Below, piece by piece: positions 17,303 through 27,164 of a stretch of DNA of 33,047 nucleotides. The stretch covers positions 1 to 33,047 of the forward strand of contig CANKRG010000022.1 of assembly GCA_947485165.1 (NCBI GenBank), given 5' to 3'. Under the pieces are notes generated by a model. It did not search any database and had not been told where the DNA came from. It saw only the letters and a program-made list of their open reading frames with translations. Both the position numbers and the translations under genes were made by a program. The stretch is from Comamonadaceae bacterium. GTDB taxonomy: Bacteria > Pseudomonadota > Gammaproteobacteria > Burkholderiales > Burkholderiaceae_C. Numbering within the stretch: the stretch's first letter is position 1; the number at the start of each line of letters is the position of its first letter.

Positions 17303-18385
17303 TCAAATACCTTGAAGTCAAACACAATCACCCAATTCGCACCTGCACTCATCGCTTGGCAAAAAACGCACGGCAGGCACGATTTGCCGTGGCAAAACAC
17401 GCGTGACCCTTACAAAGTCTGGCTGTCTGAAATCATGCTGCAGCAAACCCAAGTCGTCACCGTCAAAGACTATTTTGCGCGCTTCTTGGCAGCGCACCCC
17501 ACGGTGGCGAGCTTGGCTGCCGCCAGTTTGGACGATGTTCTGGCGCTGTGGAGCGGCCTGGGCTACTACAGCCGCGCCCGCAACATGCACCGCTGCGCAC
17601 AAGACGTGGTGGCATTGCATGGCGGCGCATTCCCCCAAACGGCAGAAGTGTTGCAAACCCTGCCCGGCATTGGCCCGTCAACAGCGGCAGCCGTCGCTTC
17701 GCTGTGCTTCAGTGAGCGGGTGGCTATTTTGGATGGCAACGTGAAGCGGGTACTGACGCGCTTGCTGGGCTTTGATGCTGATTTGGCGAAATCAGCCAAC
17801 GAAAGAGCCTTGTGGCAGCTAGCTACGCAAGTTTTACCGCATGACGATTTATGGCTATCCATGCCCCACTACACCCAAGGCGTGATGGACTTGGGCGCAA
17901 CCCTGTGCACCACCCGCAGCCCCAATTGCTTGCTGTGCCCCGTAGAAAAGCTGTGTGCGGCAAAAAAAGGGGGCAACCCAGAAGCTTTCCCCGTCAAAAC
18001 AAAAACCTTGAAACGCAGCAGTCAATCGCTGTGGCTGTTGTGGGCAACACAGGCGGATGGTTCCGTGTATTTAGAGCAACGCCCCACGCCCGGTGTGTGG
18101 GCAGGTTTGTATTGTTTGCCTGTGTTTGAGAGTTACAAGGCGCTAGCTGCTGCTGTGCCGGCAGCTGCAATCGAAGACTTAATTGACGGCGACGTGTTTA
18201 AACATGTTTTGACACACAAAGACTTGCATATTCACCCCGTGCACTTGCAAACGGTTGAAAAACCAGAGCATGCAGCGCTGAAAATCAAAGGAAACTGGGT
18301 TGCAACAGACGCCTGGCCCAAGCTGGGATTGCCTGCACCTGTGCGCAAGTTGCTGACAAGCGCAATGGCTCACGTAGTTGGCTAA
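17264..18385 (+). CDS. mutY: A/G-specific adenine glycosylase
   Basis: A 373-residue glycosylase removing A opposite 8-oxoG. Near the N-terminus [20 protein letters not shown] contains the catalytic Glu, [14 protein letters not shown] is the HhH motif, and [12 protein letters not shown] the Asp motif. The [4Fe-4S] loop is C-x6-C-x2-C-x5-C ([17 protein letters not shown]). A NUDIX-like C-terminal domain recognises 8-oxoG. The most likely start is the ATG at 17264, overlapping the mutM stop. Four more in-frame ATGs follow or precede (17252, 17276, 17288, 17300). The 3' end overlaps rapZ by 4 bp on the other strand. Confidence 0.95.
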   Translation: MTETMTETMTEIMSNTLKSNTITQFAPALIAWQKTHGRHDLPWQNTRDPYKVWLSEIMLQQTQVVTVKDYFARFLAAHPTVASLAAASLDDVLALWSGLGYYSRARNMHRCAQDVVALHGGAFPQTAEVLQTLPGIGPSTAAAVASLCFSERVAILDGNVKRVLTRLLGFDADLAKSANERALWQLATQVLPHDDLWLSMPHYTQGVMDLGATLCTTRSPNCLLCPVEKLCAAKKGGNPEAFPVKTKTLKRSSQSLWLLWATQADGSVYLEQRPTPGVWAGLYCLPVFESYKALAAAVPAAAIEDLIDGDVFKHVLTHKDLHIHPVHLQTVEKPEHAALKIKGNWVATDAWPKLGLPAPVRKLLTSAMAHVVG

Positions 18386-19296
18386 CCTTGTAGCTCTCTG
18401 TGGCGCTTAAGCGTGACAAATTTGCCCGTATTTTCATTGGCAAAAGCCGCTGCCAACTGCTCCACCAAGTAAACCGAGCGGTGCTGCCCGCCCGTGCAGC
18501 CGATGGCGATGGTCACGTAGCTGCGGTGGTCGCGGGCTAGGGCGGTCAGCCATTTGCTGACAAATTTGGCGATATCGTCTTGCATGTCCAGCACTTCAGG
18601 CAGGTTTTGCAGGTAAGCGGCTACGGGTGCATCGCGTCCTGTCAAATTGCGCAGGGCGGGTTCGTAGTGGGGGTTGGGCAGCATGCGGACGTCGAATACA
18701 TAGTCTGCGTCCATGGGAATGCCGCGTTTGAAGGCGAAGGACTCGAACACCAACGTCATGCTGCTAGCGGGCGCGGAGATCAGGTCTTTGACATAAGTCA
18801 AAAGCTGCGCAGGGCGGATGAAGCTGGTGTCAATGATGTGTGCCCCTTCGCGCAAATCGGCCAGCAGATCGCGCTCCAGCTCGATGGCTTCGACCAAAAT
18901 GTGCTGGAAGTTGGCTTGCTGATCCGTATTTGCAGCGCTTCCTGGGGTTGTTTCCACGGCTGCGTGGCTGGACAGGGGGTGTTTTCTGCGCGTTTCTGAG
19001 AAGCGTCGCACCAAAGTGTCAGTCGTTGCATCTAAAAACAGTGATTTCAAGCTAACTTCACGATTTTTCAACTCAGACAACAGCTTAGGTACCATGGGCA
19101 GCGAGATTGAACTGCGAATATCCATCGCAATCGCCACCTTTTTGACGCCGTGTTGCTGTTCTAAATCAATAAAAGGCAGCAGCAGCTCAGGTGGCAAATT
19201 GTCAACACAGTAAAAGCCGGCATCTTCCAGCGCATGCAGCGCGACTGACTTGCCGGAGCCAGACATGCCCGTGATTAAAACCAGTTCTAACGTCAT
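18382..19296 (-). CDS. rapZ: RNase adapter protein RapZ
   Basis: A 304-residue P-loop protein. [20 protein letters not shown] is the Walker A region, [12 protein letters not shown] the family signature, and [17 protein letters not shown] the C-terminal RNA/metabolite-binding motif. In E. coli RapZ controls glucosamine-6-phosphate synthase through small RNAs and RNase E; the betaproteobacterial role may differ. The ATG overlaps the recN stop (ATGA), and the stop overlaps mutY tail to tail. A short Ala/Thr/Gln insertion lies after RRKHPLSS. Confidence 0.94.
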   Translation of the reverse strand: MTLELVLITGMSGSGKSVALHALEDAGFYCVDNLPPELLLPFIDLEQQHGVKKVAIAMDIRSSISLPMVPKLLSELKNREVSLKSLFLDATTDTLVRRFSETRRKHPLSSHAAVETTPGSAANTDQQANFQHILVEAIELERDLLADLREGAHIIDTSFIRPAQLLTYVKDLISAPASSMTLVFESFAFKRGIPMDADYVFDVRMLPNPHYEPALRNLTGRDAPVAAYLQNLPEVLDMQDDIAKFVSKWLTALARDHRSYVTIAIGCTGGQHRSVYLVEQLAAAFANENTGKFVTLKRHRELQG

Positions 19297-21047
19297 ACCA
19301 GAGCCTTGGATTTGGTTGATTTTGCATCTAAAGTCGTTAAAACAGGAGTGAATATGCCTCTGGTCGTCGTGTTTGTTGCCTGAATAGCTATCATTTCAGT
19401 AGCATGTAGGATGGTGGCCTCGGTCACCTGCGCACCACCCAGCATGCGGGCGATTTCGTTGACGCGGTCTGTTTGCACCACTTCGGTCACGTTGCTTTCG
19501 GTATGTTGACCCAGCAAGCGTTTGGCGACGACCAAATGCTGGTCGGCACACGCGGCCACCTGAGGCAAATGCGTCACAGCCAAAACTTGTCTGTCCACGC
19601 CCAGCTGCTTCATCAACCTGCCCACCGTTTCCGCCACCGCCCCGCCCACGCCGGCGTCTACCTCGTCAAAAATCAAGGTTTGCGCGGTACCCAACTGGCT
19701 GGTGACGACAGATATTGCCAAAGCGATACGTGACAATTCTCCACCCGAAGCCACCTTGCCCACTGGGCGCGGCGTGCTGCCAGCGTGACCGGCGACCAAA
19801 AAGCCCACGTCTTCCAGCCCAGCTTCGGCGGGGGCATCCAGCGCCGTCAAAGCCACCTCAAACGCGCCGCCCTGCATGCCCAAGCCTTGCATGGCTGAGG
19901 TGATGGCTTCGGCCAGTTTGGGGGCTGAAGCACGGCGTTTTTTGGAAATAGCGGTTGCCTCGGCTTGGTAGGCTTTGGCGGCTTTTTGCTCTGCGGCCTC
20001 CAGAGCGGCTAAATCCGTCGAAGCGTCCAAACGGGTTAACTCTTCTTTCCATGATGCGAGCAAGGCTGGCAGCTCTTCAGGGGTACGTTTGTAGCGGCGT
20101 GCCAGCGACAGCCACAGCGCCATGCGTTCGTCCAACTCTGCCAAGCGCTGCGGCTCCAGCTCGGTGTTGCGCAAATAGCTGTTCAAGCTGTGCGCAGCGT
20201 CTTCAAGCTGCGCCAAATTTGACGCTAATACGTCTGCCAAAGCTTTGAATTCAGGCTCAATGTGCGCGCGGGCTTCCAGAGCGCTGTGGGCTTTGACCAA
20301 GCCGCTAATCACATCAGCACCAGATTCGGATTCGTCATCTTGCAGCGCCGAAAACGCTGTTTGCGCCGCTTCCAACAGCGATTGCGCGTTCGACAGCTTG
20401 CTGTGCTGCGCGTTCAACTCGTCCCACTCGTCTGCGCCGGGTGCCAATTTGCCCACTTCGGCAAGTTGCCACAGTACGCGCTCGCGCTCGTTTTGCAGGT
20501 TGTGCAAGGCAGATTTGGCGGTGTCCAGCGCTTTGCTGGCAATGCGCCACTGTGACCAAGTCGCACTTAATGGCTGGCAATTGTTACCTGCATAAGCGTC
20601 CAGCAGGCCACGCACGGCATCGGCACGGCTCAGCGTGGCCCACGCATGTTGGCCGTGAATGTCGACCAGCTCATCACCCAGTTCTTTCAGTTGCGCCGCT
20701 GTGGCGCTGCTGCCATTGATCCAGGCACGGCTTTTGCCCGCCGTATCAACCGTCCGGCGCAGCAGCAAAGTGTCTTCCACCGCAAAGCCAGTCTCTTCCA
20801 ACCACGTGTTTAACCAAGCTTTTCGCGCTGCGGGAATATCAAATTCAGCGCTCACCTCGGCTCGGCTGGCGCCCTCGCGCACCCAAGCCGTGTCTGCACG
20901 TGCGCCCAGCGCCAGTTGCAAGGCGTCAATCAAAATAGATTTACCGGCACCGGTTTCACCCGTCAGCACGGTAAAGCCGCTGCTTAAATCAAGCTCCAGC
21001 TCGCGCACGATGACAAAATCACGCAGAGCCATGCGTTTCAAAGCCAT
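19293..21047 (-). CDS. recN: DNA repair ATPase RecN
   Basis: A 584-residue SMC-like protein for double-strand-break repair. Walker A is [19 protein letters not shown], then a central coiled-coil region, the signature motif [14 protein letters not shown], and Walker [14 protein letters not shown] followed by [12 protein letters not shown]. The start at 21047 has a good ribosome site (GGAGGG, plus-strand 21056-21061) and lies 2 bp after nadK. The C-terminus runs about 25-30 residues beyond the usual family end, and this tail starts at a dispersed repeat copy (19359-19391). Confidence 0.95.
   Translation of the reverse strand: MALKRMALRDFVIVRELELDLSSGFTVLTGETGAGKSILIDALQLALGARADTAWVREGASRAEVSAEFDIPAARKAWLNTWLEETGFAVEDTLLLRRTVDTAGKSRAWINGSSATAAQLKELGDELVDIHGQHAWATLSRADAVRGLLDAYAGNNCQPLSATWSQWRIASKALDTAKSALHNLQNERERVLWQLAEVGKLAPGADEWDELNAQHSKLSNAQSLLEAAQTAFSALQDDESESGADVISGLVKAHSALEARAHIEPEFKALADVLASNLAQLEDAAHSLNSYLRNTELEPQRLAELDERMALWLSLARRYKRTPEELPALLASWKEELTRLDASTDLAALEAAEQKAAKAYQAEATAISKKRRASAPKLAEAITSAMQGLGMQGGAFEVALTALDAPAEAGLEDVGFLVAGHAGSTPRPVGKVASGGELSRIALAISVVTSQLGTAQTLIFDEVDAGVGGAVAETVGRLMKQLGVDRQVLAVTHLPQVAACADQHLVVAKRLLGQHTESNVTEVVQTDRVNEIARMLGGAQVTEATILHATEMIAIQATNTTTRGIFTPVLTTLDAKSTKSKALV
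19359..19391 (+). repeat. Dispersed AT-rich repeat, diverged copy in recN
   Basis: Plus-strand TCTGGTCGTCGTGTTTGTTG, then CCTGAATAGCTAT. By eye about 31 of 41 positions agree with the copy at 7857 when both are read on the coding strand. It encodes [14 protein letters not shown] in recN against IASQAINTWARVIF in the M16 gene. Confidence 0.5.
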
Positions 21048-21049
21048 GC

Positions 21050-21943
21050 TTAGGACCCTCCCTCGTTCCAATGCAGTTTTTTGCGCAGCGTGTCAAAATA
21101 ACTCCACCCTTTGGGGTGTAAGAATCGCACGGAATACTGTGATTTCATAAGTTTGATGCAATCGCCAATCAACATTTCTGTGATCGACTGCATGTCGAAA
21201 TTAGCGCTTGCATCGCGACCAGAGACAACTTCTACGGTGATCTCAACTGCATTGGCCAGCACGATGGGGCGGTTCGACAAATTATGCGGCGCAATAGGCG
21301 CGAGCACCCAGCCCGGCACGGACGGGTGCAACAACGGGCCACCGGCTGACAACGAATAGGCGGTCGAGCCCGTCGGCGTCGCGATGATCAAACCGTCAGC
21401 CCGCTGGTTCGCCACAAAATGGCCATCCACGTCAACGCGTAGCTCCACCATGCCGGATGTGCCACCTCGGTTAATCACCACGTCGTTCATCGCCAGCGCG
21501 TCAAACACACAATGTCCGTCACGCATGACCTTGCCATGAATCAGGCTGCGGTGGTCTTCCTCAAACTCGCCCATCAGCATGGGTTTGAGCACGCTTTGGT
21601 AGCCTTCAAGCGCGATATCGGTGATAAAGCCCAAGCGCCCTTGGTTGATGCCAATCAGCGGCACGCCATAGGGCGCCAGCTGGCGACCTATGCCCAGCAT
21701 GGTGCCATCACCGCCCACCACCAAGCCTAAATCGCACTGTTCGCCAATGCCCTGCACATCCAGCATGGGGTAGTTTGTGATGCCTGATAACTGCGCGGTG
21801 GTTTGTTCCAGCACCACCTTGCAACCTAAATCGGTCAAAAACTGGGCAATATCTTCCAGCACGCCGGCACTCGCGGCCAGGCCTGGCGCATGAATTTTGC
21901 CAATCAGGGCGACTTTTGAAAAATGAGATTGCAAGTTTGTCAT
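21050..21943 (-). CDS. nadK: NAD kinase
   Basis: A 297-residue enzyme that phosphorylates NAD to [21 protein letters not shown] holds the GGDG motif, followed by [14 protein letters not shown] and the C-terminal [15 protein letters not shown] and NLSNRPIVL motifs. It is divergent from hrcA with 45 bp between starts, and recN follows almost directly, so nadK-recN-rapZ form a run with stop/start contacts. Confidence 0.97.
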   Translation of the reverse strand: MTNLQSHFSKVALIGKIHAPGLAASAGVLEDIAQFLTDLGCKVVLEQTTAQLSGITNYPMLDVQGIGEQCDLGLVVGGDGTMLGIGRQLAPYGVPLIGINQGRLGFITDIALEGYQSVLKPMLMGEFEEDHRSLIHGKVMRDGHCVFDALAMNDVVINRGGTSGMVELRVDVDGHFVANQRADGLIIATPTGSTAYSLSAGGPLLHPSVPGWVLAPIAPHNLSNRPIVLANAVEITVEVVSGRDASANFDMQSITEMLIGDCIKLMKSQYSVRFLHPKGWSYFDTLRKKLHWNEGGS

Positions 21944-21988
21944 CGATTTAGAGGTATGTACTAAATCACATCATACTAAAATGCCACC

Positions 21989-22993
21989 ATGCTAGACGAC
22001 AGAGCCAAGTTATTGTTGAAAGCGTTGGTTGAACGCTATATTGCCGACGGGCAGCCCATAGGCTCGCGCACCTTGTCGCGTGCCTCTGGCCTTGAGTTGT
22101 CACCCGCGACGATTCGCAATGTGATGTCCGATTTGGAAGAGCTGGGGCTGATTGCCAGCCCGCACACCTCGGCAGGGCGCATTCCAACCACACGCGGCTA
22201 CAGGTTATTCGTTGACACCATGTTGACAGCGCAGCGCGAAACCTTTGCGCCGCAAATCTTGGCGGCTGAGCAGCCGAAAAAGGTGATTACCAACGCTGCG
22301 CATTTGCTTTCCAGCCTGTCACAGTTCGTCGGCGTGGTGATTGCGCCCAGACGCACCTCGGTGTTCAGACACATCGAATTTTTGAAATTGTCTGAAAAAC
22401 GCTATTTGGTCATCATCGTCGCCCCCGATGGTGATGTGCAAAACCGGGTGATTTTTACCGAAGCTGATTTCTCGCAATCGCAATTGCTCGAAGCGTCCAA
22501 CTTCCTCAACGCCAATTACGCCGGCATGGCGATCGAGCAAGTGCGCGAGCGCCTCAAGCTCGAAGTGGATCAACTGCGCGGTGAAATCGCCCACTTGATG
22601 AACGCAGCCGTGCAAATCGGCTCTGAAGTGTTGGCGCAAGAGCAGGACGAGGTGGTGATAGCGGGTGAGCGAAATTTACTCTCTGTCAGTGATTTTTCCA
22701 CCGACATGGGTCAACTTCGACGGGCTTTTGACCTGTTTGAGCAAAAAACGCAGCTCATGCGCCTGTTAGACACCTCTAGCCAAGCCGAAGGCGTGCGCAT
22801 TTATATTGGCGGCGAAAGCCATGTTGTGCCTATTGAGGATTTGTCCGTTGTCAGCGCGCCCTACGAGGTGGATGGTCAAGTCGTCGGCACCTTGGCCGTC
22901 ATCGGCCCCACCCGCATGCACTACGACCGCATGATCCAAATCGTCGACATCACCTCAAAATTGGTCAGCAATGCGCTGAGCCATCAAAAATAA
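21989..22993 (+). CDS. hrcA: Heat-inducible transcription repressor HrcA
   Basis: A 334-residue repressor that binds CIRCE operators at groESL/dnaK-type genes. The N-terminal winged helix includes [40 protein letters not shown] and [20 protein letters not shown]. The GAF-like middle and C-terminal part ([18 protein letters not shown]-like) completes the protein. No CIRCE element was noticed in the short nadK/hrcA gap. Confidence 0.96.
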   Translation: MLDDRAKLLLKALVERYIADGQPIGSRTLSRASGLELSPATIRNVMSDLEELGLIASPHTSAGRIPTTRGYRLFVDTMLTAQRETFAPQILAAEQPKKVITNAAHLLSSLSQFVGVVIAPRRTSVFRHIEFLKLSEKRYLVIIVAPDGDVQNRVIFTEADFSQSQLLEASNFLNANYAGMAIEQVRERLKLEVDQLRGEIAHLMNAAVQIGSEVLAQEQDEVVIAGERNLLSVSDFSTDMGQLRRAFDLFEQKTQLMRLLDTSSQAEGVRIYIGGESHVVPIEDLSVVSAPYEVDGQVVGTLAVIGPTRMHYDRMIQIVDITSKLVSNALSHQK

Positions 22994-23061
22994 CTGAGAA
23001 ATATCAGAAGCTAGTGCATTTACAATACTGGGTTGGGTTGACAGCTTGTCAATCCAAAGGC

Positions 23062-23138
23062 GGGATGTTAGCTCAGTTGGTTAGAGCAGAGGACTCATAA
23101 TCCTTTGGTCGTAGGTTCAAGTCCTACACGTCCCACCA
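23062..23138 (+). tRNA. tRNA with CAT anticodon (elongator Met or Ile2)
   Basis: The acceptor GGGATGT pairs with ACGTCCC (one wobble). The anticodon arm is GAGGA-CTCATAA-TCCTT, the T arm GTAGG-TTCAAGT-CCTAC, and CCA is encoded. The anticodon/variable/T-arm sequence (GACTCATAATC, GGTCG, GGTTCAAGTCC) looks more like E. coli tRNA-Ile2 than its elongator Met, so a lysidine-modified Ile tRNA is possible. Confidence 0.9.
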
Positions 23139-23159
23139 TTTTTCAATAGACCCCAAAAG

Positions 23160-23714
23160 ATGAGCAAAGCCTTTACAAAAGAATCAGAGTCCGACGAGGA
23201 CGAAGATTTTGGTTTGCCTGCGCTACCCACTGGCGGTAAAAACTACATCACGCCGGTTGGCTATGCGCGCATTCGTGCGGAGCTGTTGGATTTGATCGAC
23301 AACGAGCGCCCTAAAGTGGTGGAAGTGGTGCATTGGGCGGCAAGCAATGGTGACCGTTCTGAAAACGGCGACTATATTTATGGCAAAAGGCGGCTGCGGG
23401 AGATTGACAGGCGGATTCGATTTTTGACCAAACGCTTAGAAATCGCCGAAATCAGTGAACCCAGTGTGCATTTTGGTAGCGATCAAGTTTTCTTTGGCGC
23501 GACAGTGACTTATGAAGAGGAAAGTGGTTTACAGCGCACGGTGACCATTCTTGGCATCGACGAAGCAGATAATTTGCGTCAGCAGGTGACTTGGGTTTCG
23601 CCGATCGCGCGTGCTTTGCTAAGAACGCAAGTAGGTGACGTCGTTCGCTTGAATTCGCCCAGCGGCATACAAGACATTGAAATTATCCGCGTGGTGTACC
23701 CGCAATCTGCTTAA
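23160..23714 (+). CDS. greB: Transcript cleavage factor GreB
   Basis: A 184-residue Gre factor that rescues backtracked RNA polymerase. The coiled-coil tip acids are in NGDRSENGDYIYGKRRLREI, and the GreB-type RRIRFLTKRLE helix follows. The C-terminal FKBP-like domain contains VTWVSPIARALL and VGDVVRLNSP. An extra acidic N-terminal stretch (SESDEDEDFG) makes it longer than E. coli GreB. It starts 21 bp after the tRNA and faces spoT. Confidence 0.93.
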   Translation: MSKAFTKESESDEDEDFGLPALPTGGKNYITPVGYARIRAELLDLIDNERPKVVEVVHWAASNGDRSENGDYIYGKRRLREIDRRIRFLTKRLEIAEISEPSVHFGSDQVFFGATVTYEEESGLQRTVTILGIDEADNLRQQVTWVSPIARALLRTQVGDVVRLNSPSGIQDIEIIRVVYPQSA

Positions 23715-23766
23715 CGTCTTGGCCGTGCGGGCGCTTAACGCAATCATTGATTGCAAGTGTTGGTAG

Positions 23767-26106
23767 CTACTCTTTCGGTGACTCCGTGCCACTGGGAAGC
23801 ATGCGTTCCGCCGTGAGAACGGATGATGTGCGGCGTAAATTTTTCAAAACAGTATCCAAGTGCGCACGGTCACGCACTTCAATGACGAAGCGTAAATCGG
23901 TCGCGTCTTGGGCATACTCGGTACCCATATCAACGTGTGAAATGTCGGATTCAGAATTGGCCAAGGTCACCGCTACTTTGGCCAAAACACCTTTGCCATT
24001 GGCGACGGTGGCAATCACACCAACTTCAAAGTTTCGAACTGGTTCGTCAGACCAATCCACAACAATAAAGCGCTCGGCATCTTTGTACTGCAGGCGTTTC
24101 ACGACCGGGCATCGCGCAATATGAATGGTCAGCCCTTCGCCACGGCCCAGATAGCCCAAAATGGGGTCGCCAGGTATCGGGCGGCAACAGGTTGCAAACT
24201 TCACAGATGCATTTTCGCTGCCGTCCAGCGTGATAGCGCCTTGAGAGATGGGTTCGTGCGAGAAAAAACGCTCTCTGGTGATGAGCAAAGCATCCGGTTT
24301 TACGCCGGCGTCTGACAATAGGTGCACCAAGCGCTTGGCCACAATCGTTGCCACTTTTTTGCCAATCGCAATATCTGCCATGAGCTCAGCACGGTCTTTG
24401 TTGCCCGTGAATCTAAATAGCTTCTCCCAAATAGCGTGATCATTTTGGGCGTTGCTGGGGAGCTGCAGCAGTCCTTCGGTCCGTACCGCTTGCAGCAGCA
24501 GTTTTTCGCCCAATTCAATCGACTCAGACTGCGCCATGGTTTTTAGATAATGGCGAATTTTTGACCTGGCTCGGCCGGTTTTTACAAAGCCCAACCAAGC
24601 CGGATTCGGGTTTGAATTCGGCGATATGATGACTTCAATCACGTCGCCATTTTTCAACTCTGTGCGCAGCGGCACTTGGTTGCCATTGACTTTAGACCCA
24701 ATCGCGCGATCGCCTACATTGCTGTGAATGGCATAGGCGAAATCCACCATGGTGGCGCCTCTTGGCATGGACATGATTTTGTTTTTGGGCGTGAACACGT
24801 AAACGGCATCGGGGAAAAGATCAATTTTGACGTGATCCCAAAATTCAGCGGCATCACGGGTTTCATCATGAATGTCTAAGAGCGATTGCAGCCATTTTGA
24901 GCCCATGCGGTCAGCCACTTGCGCATCTTGGACGTTTGTTTTGTACAGCCAATGGGCTGCCACGCCCGACTCGGCCACCACATCCATCGCCTGCGTTCGG
25001 ATCTGGAACTCGACATTCACGCCAGCAGGTCCAACCAAGGTGGAATGGATGGATTGGTAGCCATTGATTTTTGGAATGGCAATGTAATCTTTGAACTTGC
25101 CTGGCACAGGCTTGTACAGCTGGTGCATCAAACCCAGTGCGGTGTAGCAGTCGAGGGCAGACGGAACAACAACGCGAAAACCATAAATGTCGGTCACCTG
25201 CGCAAAGCTGAGGTGTTTTTCGTCCATCTTGCGATAGACGGAGTAAAGTGTTTTCTCACGGCCATAGATTTGCGTTTCCATACCGATCGTCGAAAAAGAG
25301 GATTCGACGGCTGTTTGGACCGCTTCAATCAGGTCGCGCCTGCGGTTTCTGGCTTTGGCGACGGCTTTTGAAAGAACCTCATAGCGCCAAGGCTGCAGGT
25401 GGCGAAAGGCCAAATCTTGCAGTTCGCGATAGGTTTGGTTCAAACCCAACCGGTACGCTATCGGTGCATAAATATCCAATGTTTCAGAAGAAATACGCCC
25501 CCATTTGCTACGCGGCATATCGCTCAAGGTGCGCATATTGTGGCTGCGATCAGCCAGTTTGATCAAAATGACACGCACATCTCTGGCCATGGCCAGCAGC
25601 ATTTTTCGGAACGATTCGGCTTGGTTTTCTTCCCGCGTGTCGAATTGCAGCTTTTCTAGCTTGGTCAGGCCATCTACCAGCTCGGCAACAGGGGAGCCAA
25701 ACCGCTCGATCAGTTCCGCCTTGGTCACGCCGCAGTCTTCAATAGCATCATGCAACAGCGCCGCCATGAGCGCCTGCGCATCCAGCTTCCAAGTCGCGCA
25801 TTGCGCCGCAACAGCAATCGGGTGTGTGATGTAAGGTTCGCCATTTTGCCGAAGTTGGCCCAAGTGCGATTCGTCTGCGAAACGGTAGGCTTGACGGACG
25901 GCTTCAATGTCCGTTTTGTCCAAATAATCTAATTTTTCAGTCAATGCCGCAAAACTGGCTGCCGCTGCATTGGCGCTGGCTTTTGCCATTGTTTTGGTGG
26001 TTGTTTTCGCCGTGTGTTTTGCCGGTGTTTTAGAAGGCGACTTTGCCCCCAGCGCTTGGTTGTCATGCACTTTTGTGTGGGGTGACGTGTTCGCTTCGGG
26101 GTTCAT
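23767..26106 (-). CDS. spoT: Bifunctional (p)ppGpp synthetase/hydrolase
   Basis: A 779-residue stringent-response enzyme. The N-terminal ~45 residues are a low-complexity Lys/Ala/Thr tail. The HD hydrolase domain has the metal motifs YITHPIAVA and LLHDAIED, so hydrolase should be active. The synthetase domain has DIYGFRVVV, KDYIAIPKINGYQSIHSTL and VEFQIRTQAMD. TGS (VYVFTPKNKIMSMPRGATMV), a zinc-finger region (FATCCRPIPGD) and a C-terminal ACT domain follow. It is downstream of rpoZ with a terminator-like hairpin between, and convergent with greB. Confidence 0.96.
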   Translation of the reverse strand: MNPEANTSPHTKVHDNQALGAKSPSKTPAKHTAKTTTKTMAKASANAAAASFAALTEKLDYLDKTDIEAVRQAYRFADESHLGQLRQNGEPYITHPIAVAAQCATWKLDAQALMAALLHDAIEDCGVTKAELIERFGSPVAELVDGLTKLEKLQFDTREENQAESFRKMLLAMARDVRVILIKLADRSHNMRTLSDMPRSKWGRISSETLDIYAPIAYRLGLNQTYRELQDLAFRHLQPWRYEVLSKAVAKARNRRRDLIEAVQTAVESSFSTIGMETQIYGREKTLYSVYRKMDEKHLSFAQVTDIYGFRVVVPSALDCYTALGLMHQLYKPVPGKFKDYIAIPKINGYQSIHSTLVGPAGVNVEFQIRTQAMDVVAESGVAAHWLYKTNVQDAQVADRMGSKWLQSLLDIHDETRDAAEFWDHVKIDLFPDAVYVFTPKNKIMSMPRGATMVDFAYAIHSNVGDRAIGSKVNGNQVPLRTELKNGDVIEVIISPNSNPNPAWLGFVKTGRARSKIRHYLKTMAQSESIELGEKLLLQAVRTEGLLQLPSNAQNDHAIWEKLFRFTGNKDRAELMADIAIGKKVATIVAKRLVHLLSDAGVKPDALLITRERFFSHEPISQGAITLDGSENASVKFATCCRPIPGDPILGYLGRGEGLTIHIARCPVVKRLQYKDAERFIVVDWSDEPVRNFEVGVIATVANGKGVLAKVAVTLANSESDISHVDMGTEYAQDATDLRFVIEVRDRAHLDTVLKNLRRTSSVLTAERMLPSGTESPKE

Positions 26107-26151
26107 ACCTACACTTTAGCGGTTTGCGCTGTGGTTTGCGGTATGACGGGC

Positions 26152-26178
26152 AAAAAAAAGCACCAAATGATGGTGCTT
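26152..26178 (-). terminator. Terminator-like hairpin between rpoZ and spoT
   Basis: On the minus strand AAGCACCA pairs with TGGTGCTT around a 5-nt loop (8-bp stem, 26158-26178) and is followed by a run of eight T (A-run 26152-26159). It lies 37 bp past the rpoZ stop and 46 bp before the spoT start. Confidence 0.8.
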
Positions 26179-26214
26179 ATTCACATGTCGAGTTTTAACT
26201 CAGATGAGATTGCT

Positions 26215-26418
26215 TCAAAGTGGCACTTTGCGCAACATTTCGATACCAACTTTGCCTGCAGCAATTTCACGCAAAGCCGTGACGCAAGGTTTGTTTTTGG
26301 ACTCAATTTTGGGTGCGTGGCCTTGGCTGAGCATGCGCGCACGGTAAGTGGCCGCCAACACCAATTGAAAGCGATTTGGAATTTGCACTAAGCAATCTTC
26401 AACAGTAATACGTGCCAT
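26215..26418 (-). CDS. rpoZ: RNA polymerase omega subunit
   Basis: A 67-residue omega subunit: [20 protein letters not shown], then [16 protein letters not shown]. The ATG at 26418 has a GGAGCT ribosome site just upstream; a longer in-frame reading does not resemble the family. It lies between gmk and spoT, the standard order. Confidence 0.96.
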   Translation of the reverse strand: MARITVEDCLVQIPNRFQLVLAATYRARMLSQGHAPKIESKNKPCVTALREIAAGKVGIEMLRKVPL

Positions 26419-26464
26419 GGGTAGCTCCGAAATGTAAAAACTCGATACGTCAATATCGATAAAA

Positions 26465-27085
26465 CTAGGAAATATGCAGCGCCTCAAACACCGGCGCTCT
26501 GGCGCGAAGTTGGGCTGCAAATTTGAGACGCTGGGCGTGAACGATGGCTTTTAGGTCAAAAAGCGCACGATCAAACAGTTCGTTGATTATAACGAAATCG
26601 AATTCTTTGGCCTGCGCCACTTCTAAAGCCGCGTTTTTTAAGCGTAAATCGATGATTTCTGGGGTGTCTTCACCACGTCGCTCCAAGCGAGAGCGCAATT
26701 CTTCCCAGCTCGGTGGGAGTATGAAAATCAAAATTGCATTGGAGAAAATTTTGCGAATTTGCAACGCGCCTTGGTAGTCAATCTCCAAAATAACGTCGCC
26801 ACCTTTAGAAACCCGGTCTTCAATGATGGATTTCGACGTGCCATATTGCTTGCCGTGAACGCTGGCCCACTCTACAAAGGCGTTGGTTTTGACCATTTCG
26901 TCAAATTCATCGGTGGCAATGAAGTAATACTCGCGGCCATGTTTTTCTTGGCCACGCGGTGGGCGCGTGGTGTGCGAAATCGAGGGGTGAACGTGCGAAT
27001 CAAGCTCCAGCAAGGCTTTCACAAGGCTAGATTTACCTGCTCCACTAGGGGCGGCAATGACATAAAGTTGACCGGGATAATCCAT
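26465..27085 (-). CDS. gmk: Guanylate kinase
   Basis: A 206-residue GMP kinase. The P-loop is [16 protein letters not shown]; the GMP-binding region is [20 protein letters not shown]; and [11 protein letters not shown] and [13 protein letters not shown] follow. It precedes rpoZ on the same strand and follows yicC (79-bp gap). Confidence 0.97.
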   Translation of the reverse strand: MDYPGQLYVIAAPSGAGKSSLVKALLELDSHVHPSISHTTRPPRGQEKHGREYYFIATDEFDEMVKTNAFVEWASVHGKQYGTSKSIIEDRVSKGGDVILEIDYQGALQIRKIFSNAILIFILPPSWEELRSRLERRGEDTPEIIDLRLKNAALEVAQAKEFDFVIINELFDRALFDLKAIVHAQRLKFAAQLRARAPVFEALHIS

Positions 27086-27164
27086 GGTTAATTTTACAGA
27101 ATTATTGTTGAAGTTATTTCAACACACTTCTGTGAGGCTTAAATAGTGGATCATTATTCAGTTT

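Noticed and set aside
21048-21071. Longer recN N-terminus starting at 21071
   Set aside because: It overlaps nadK, whereas the ATG at 21047 has a good GGAGGG ribosome site and begins the family-typical N-terminus.
23036-23051. TTGACA in TTGACAGCTTGTCAA as a -35 box for the tRNA
   Set aside because: It is about 20 bp from the mature tRNA 5' end, so a matching -10 would fall within the tRNA.
23740-23754. GCAATC-ATT-GATTGC as terminator between convergent greB and spoT
   Set aside because: The stem is short, with no T-run on either strand.
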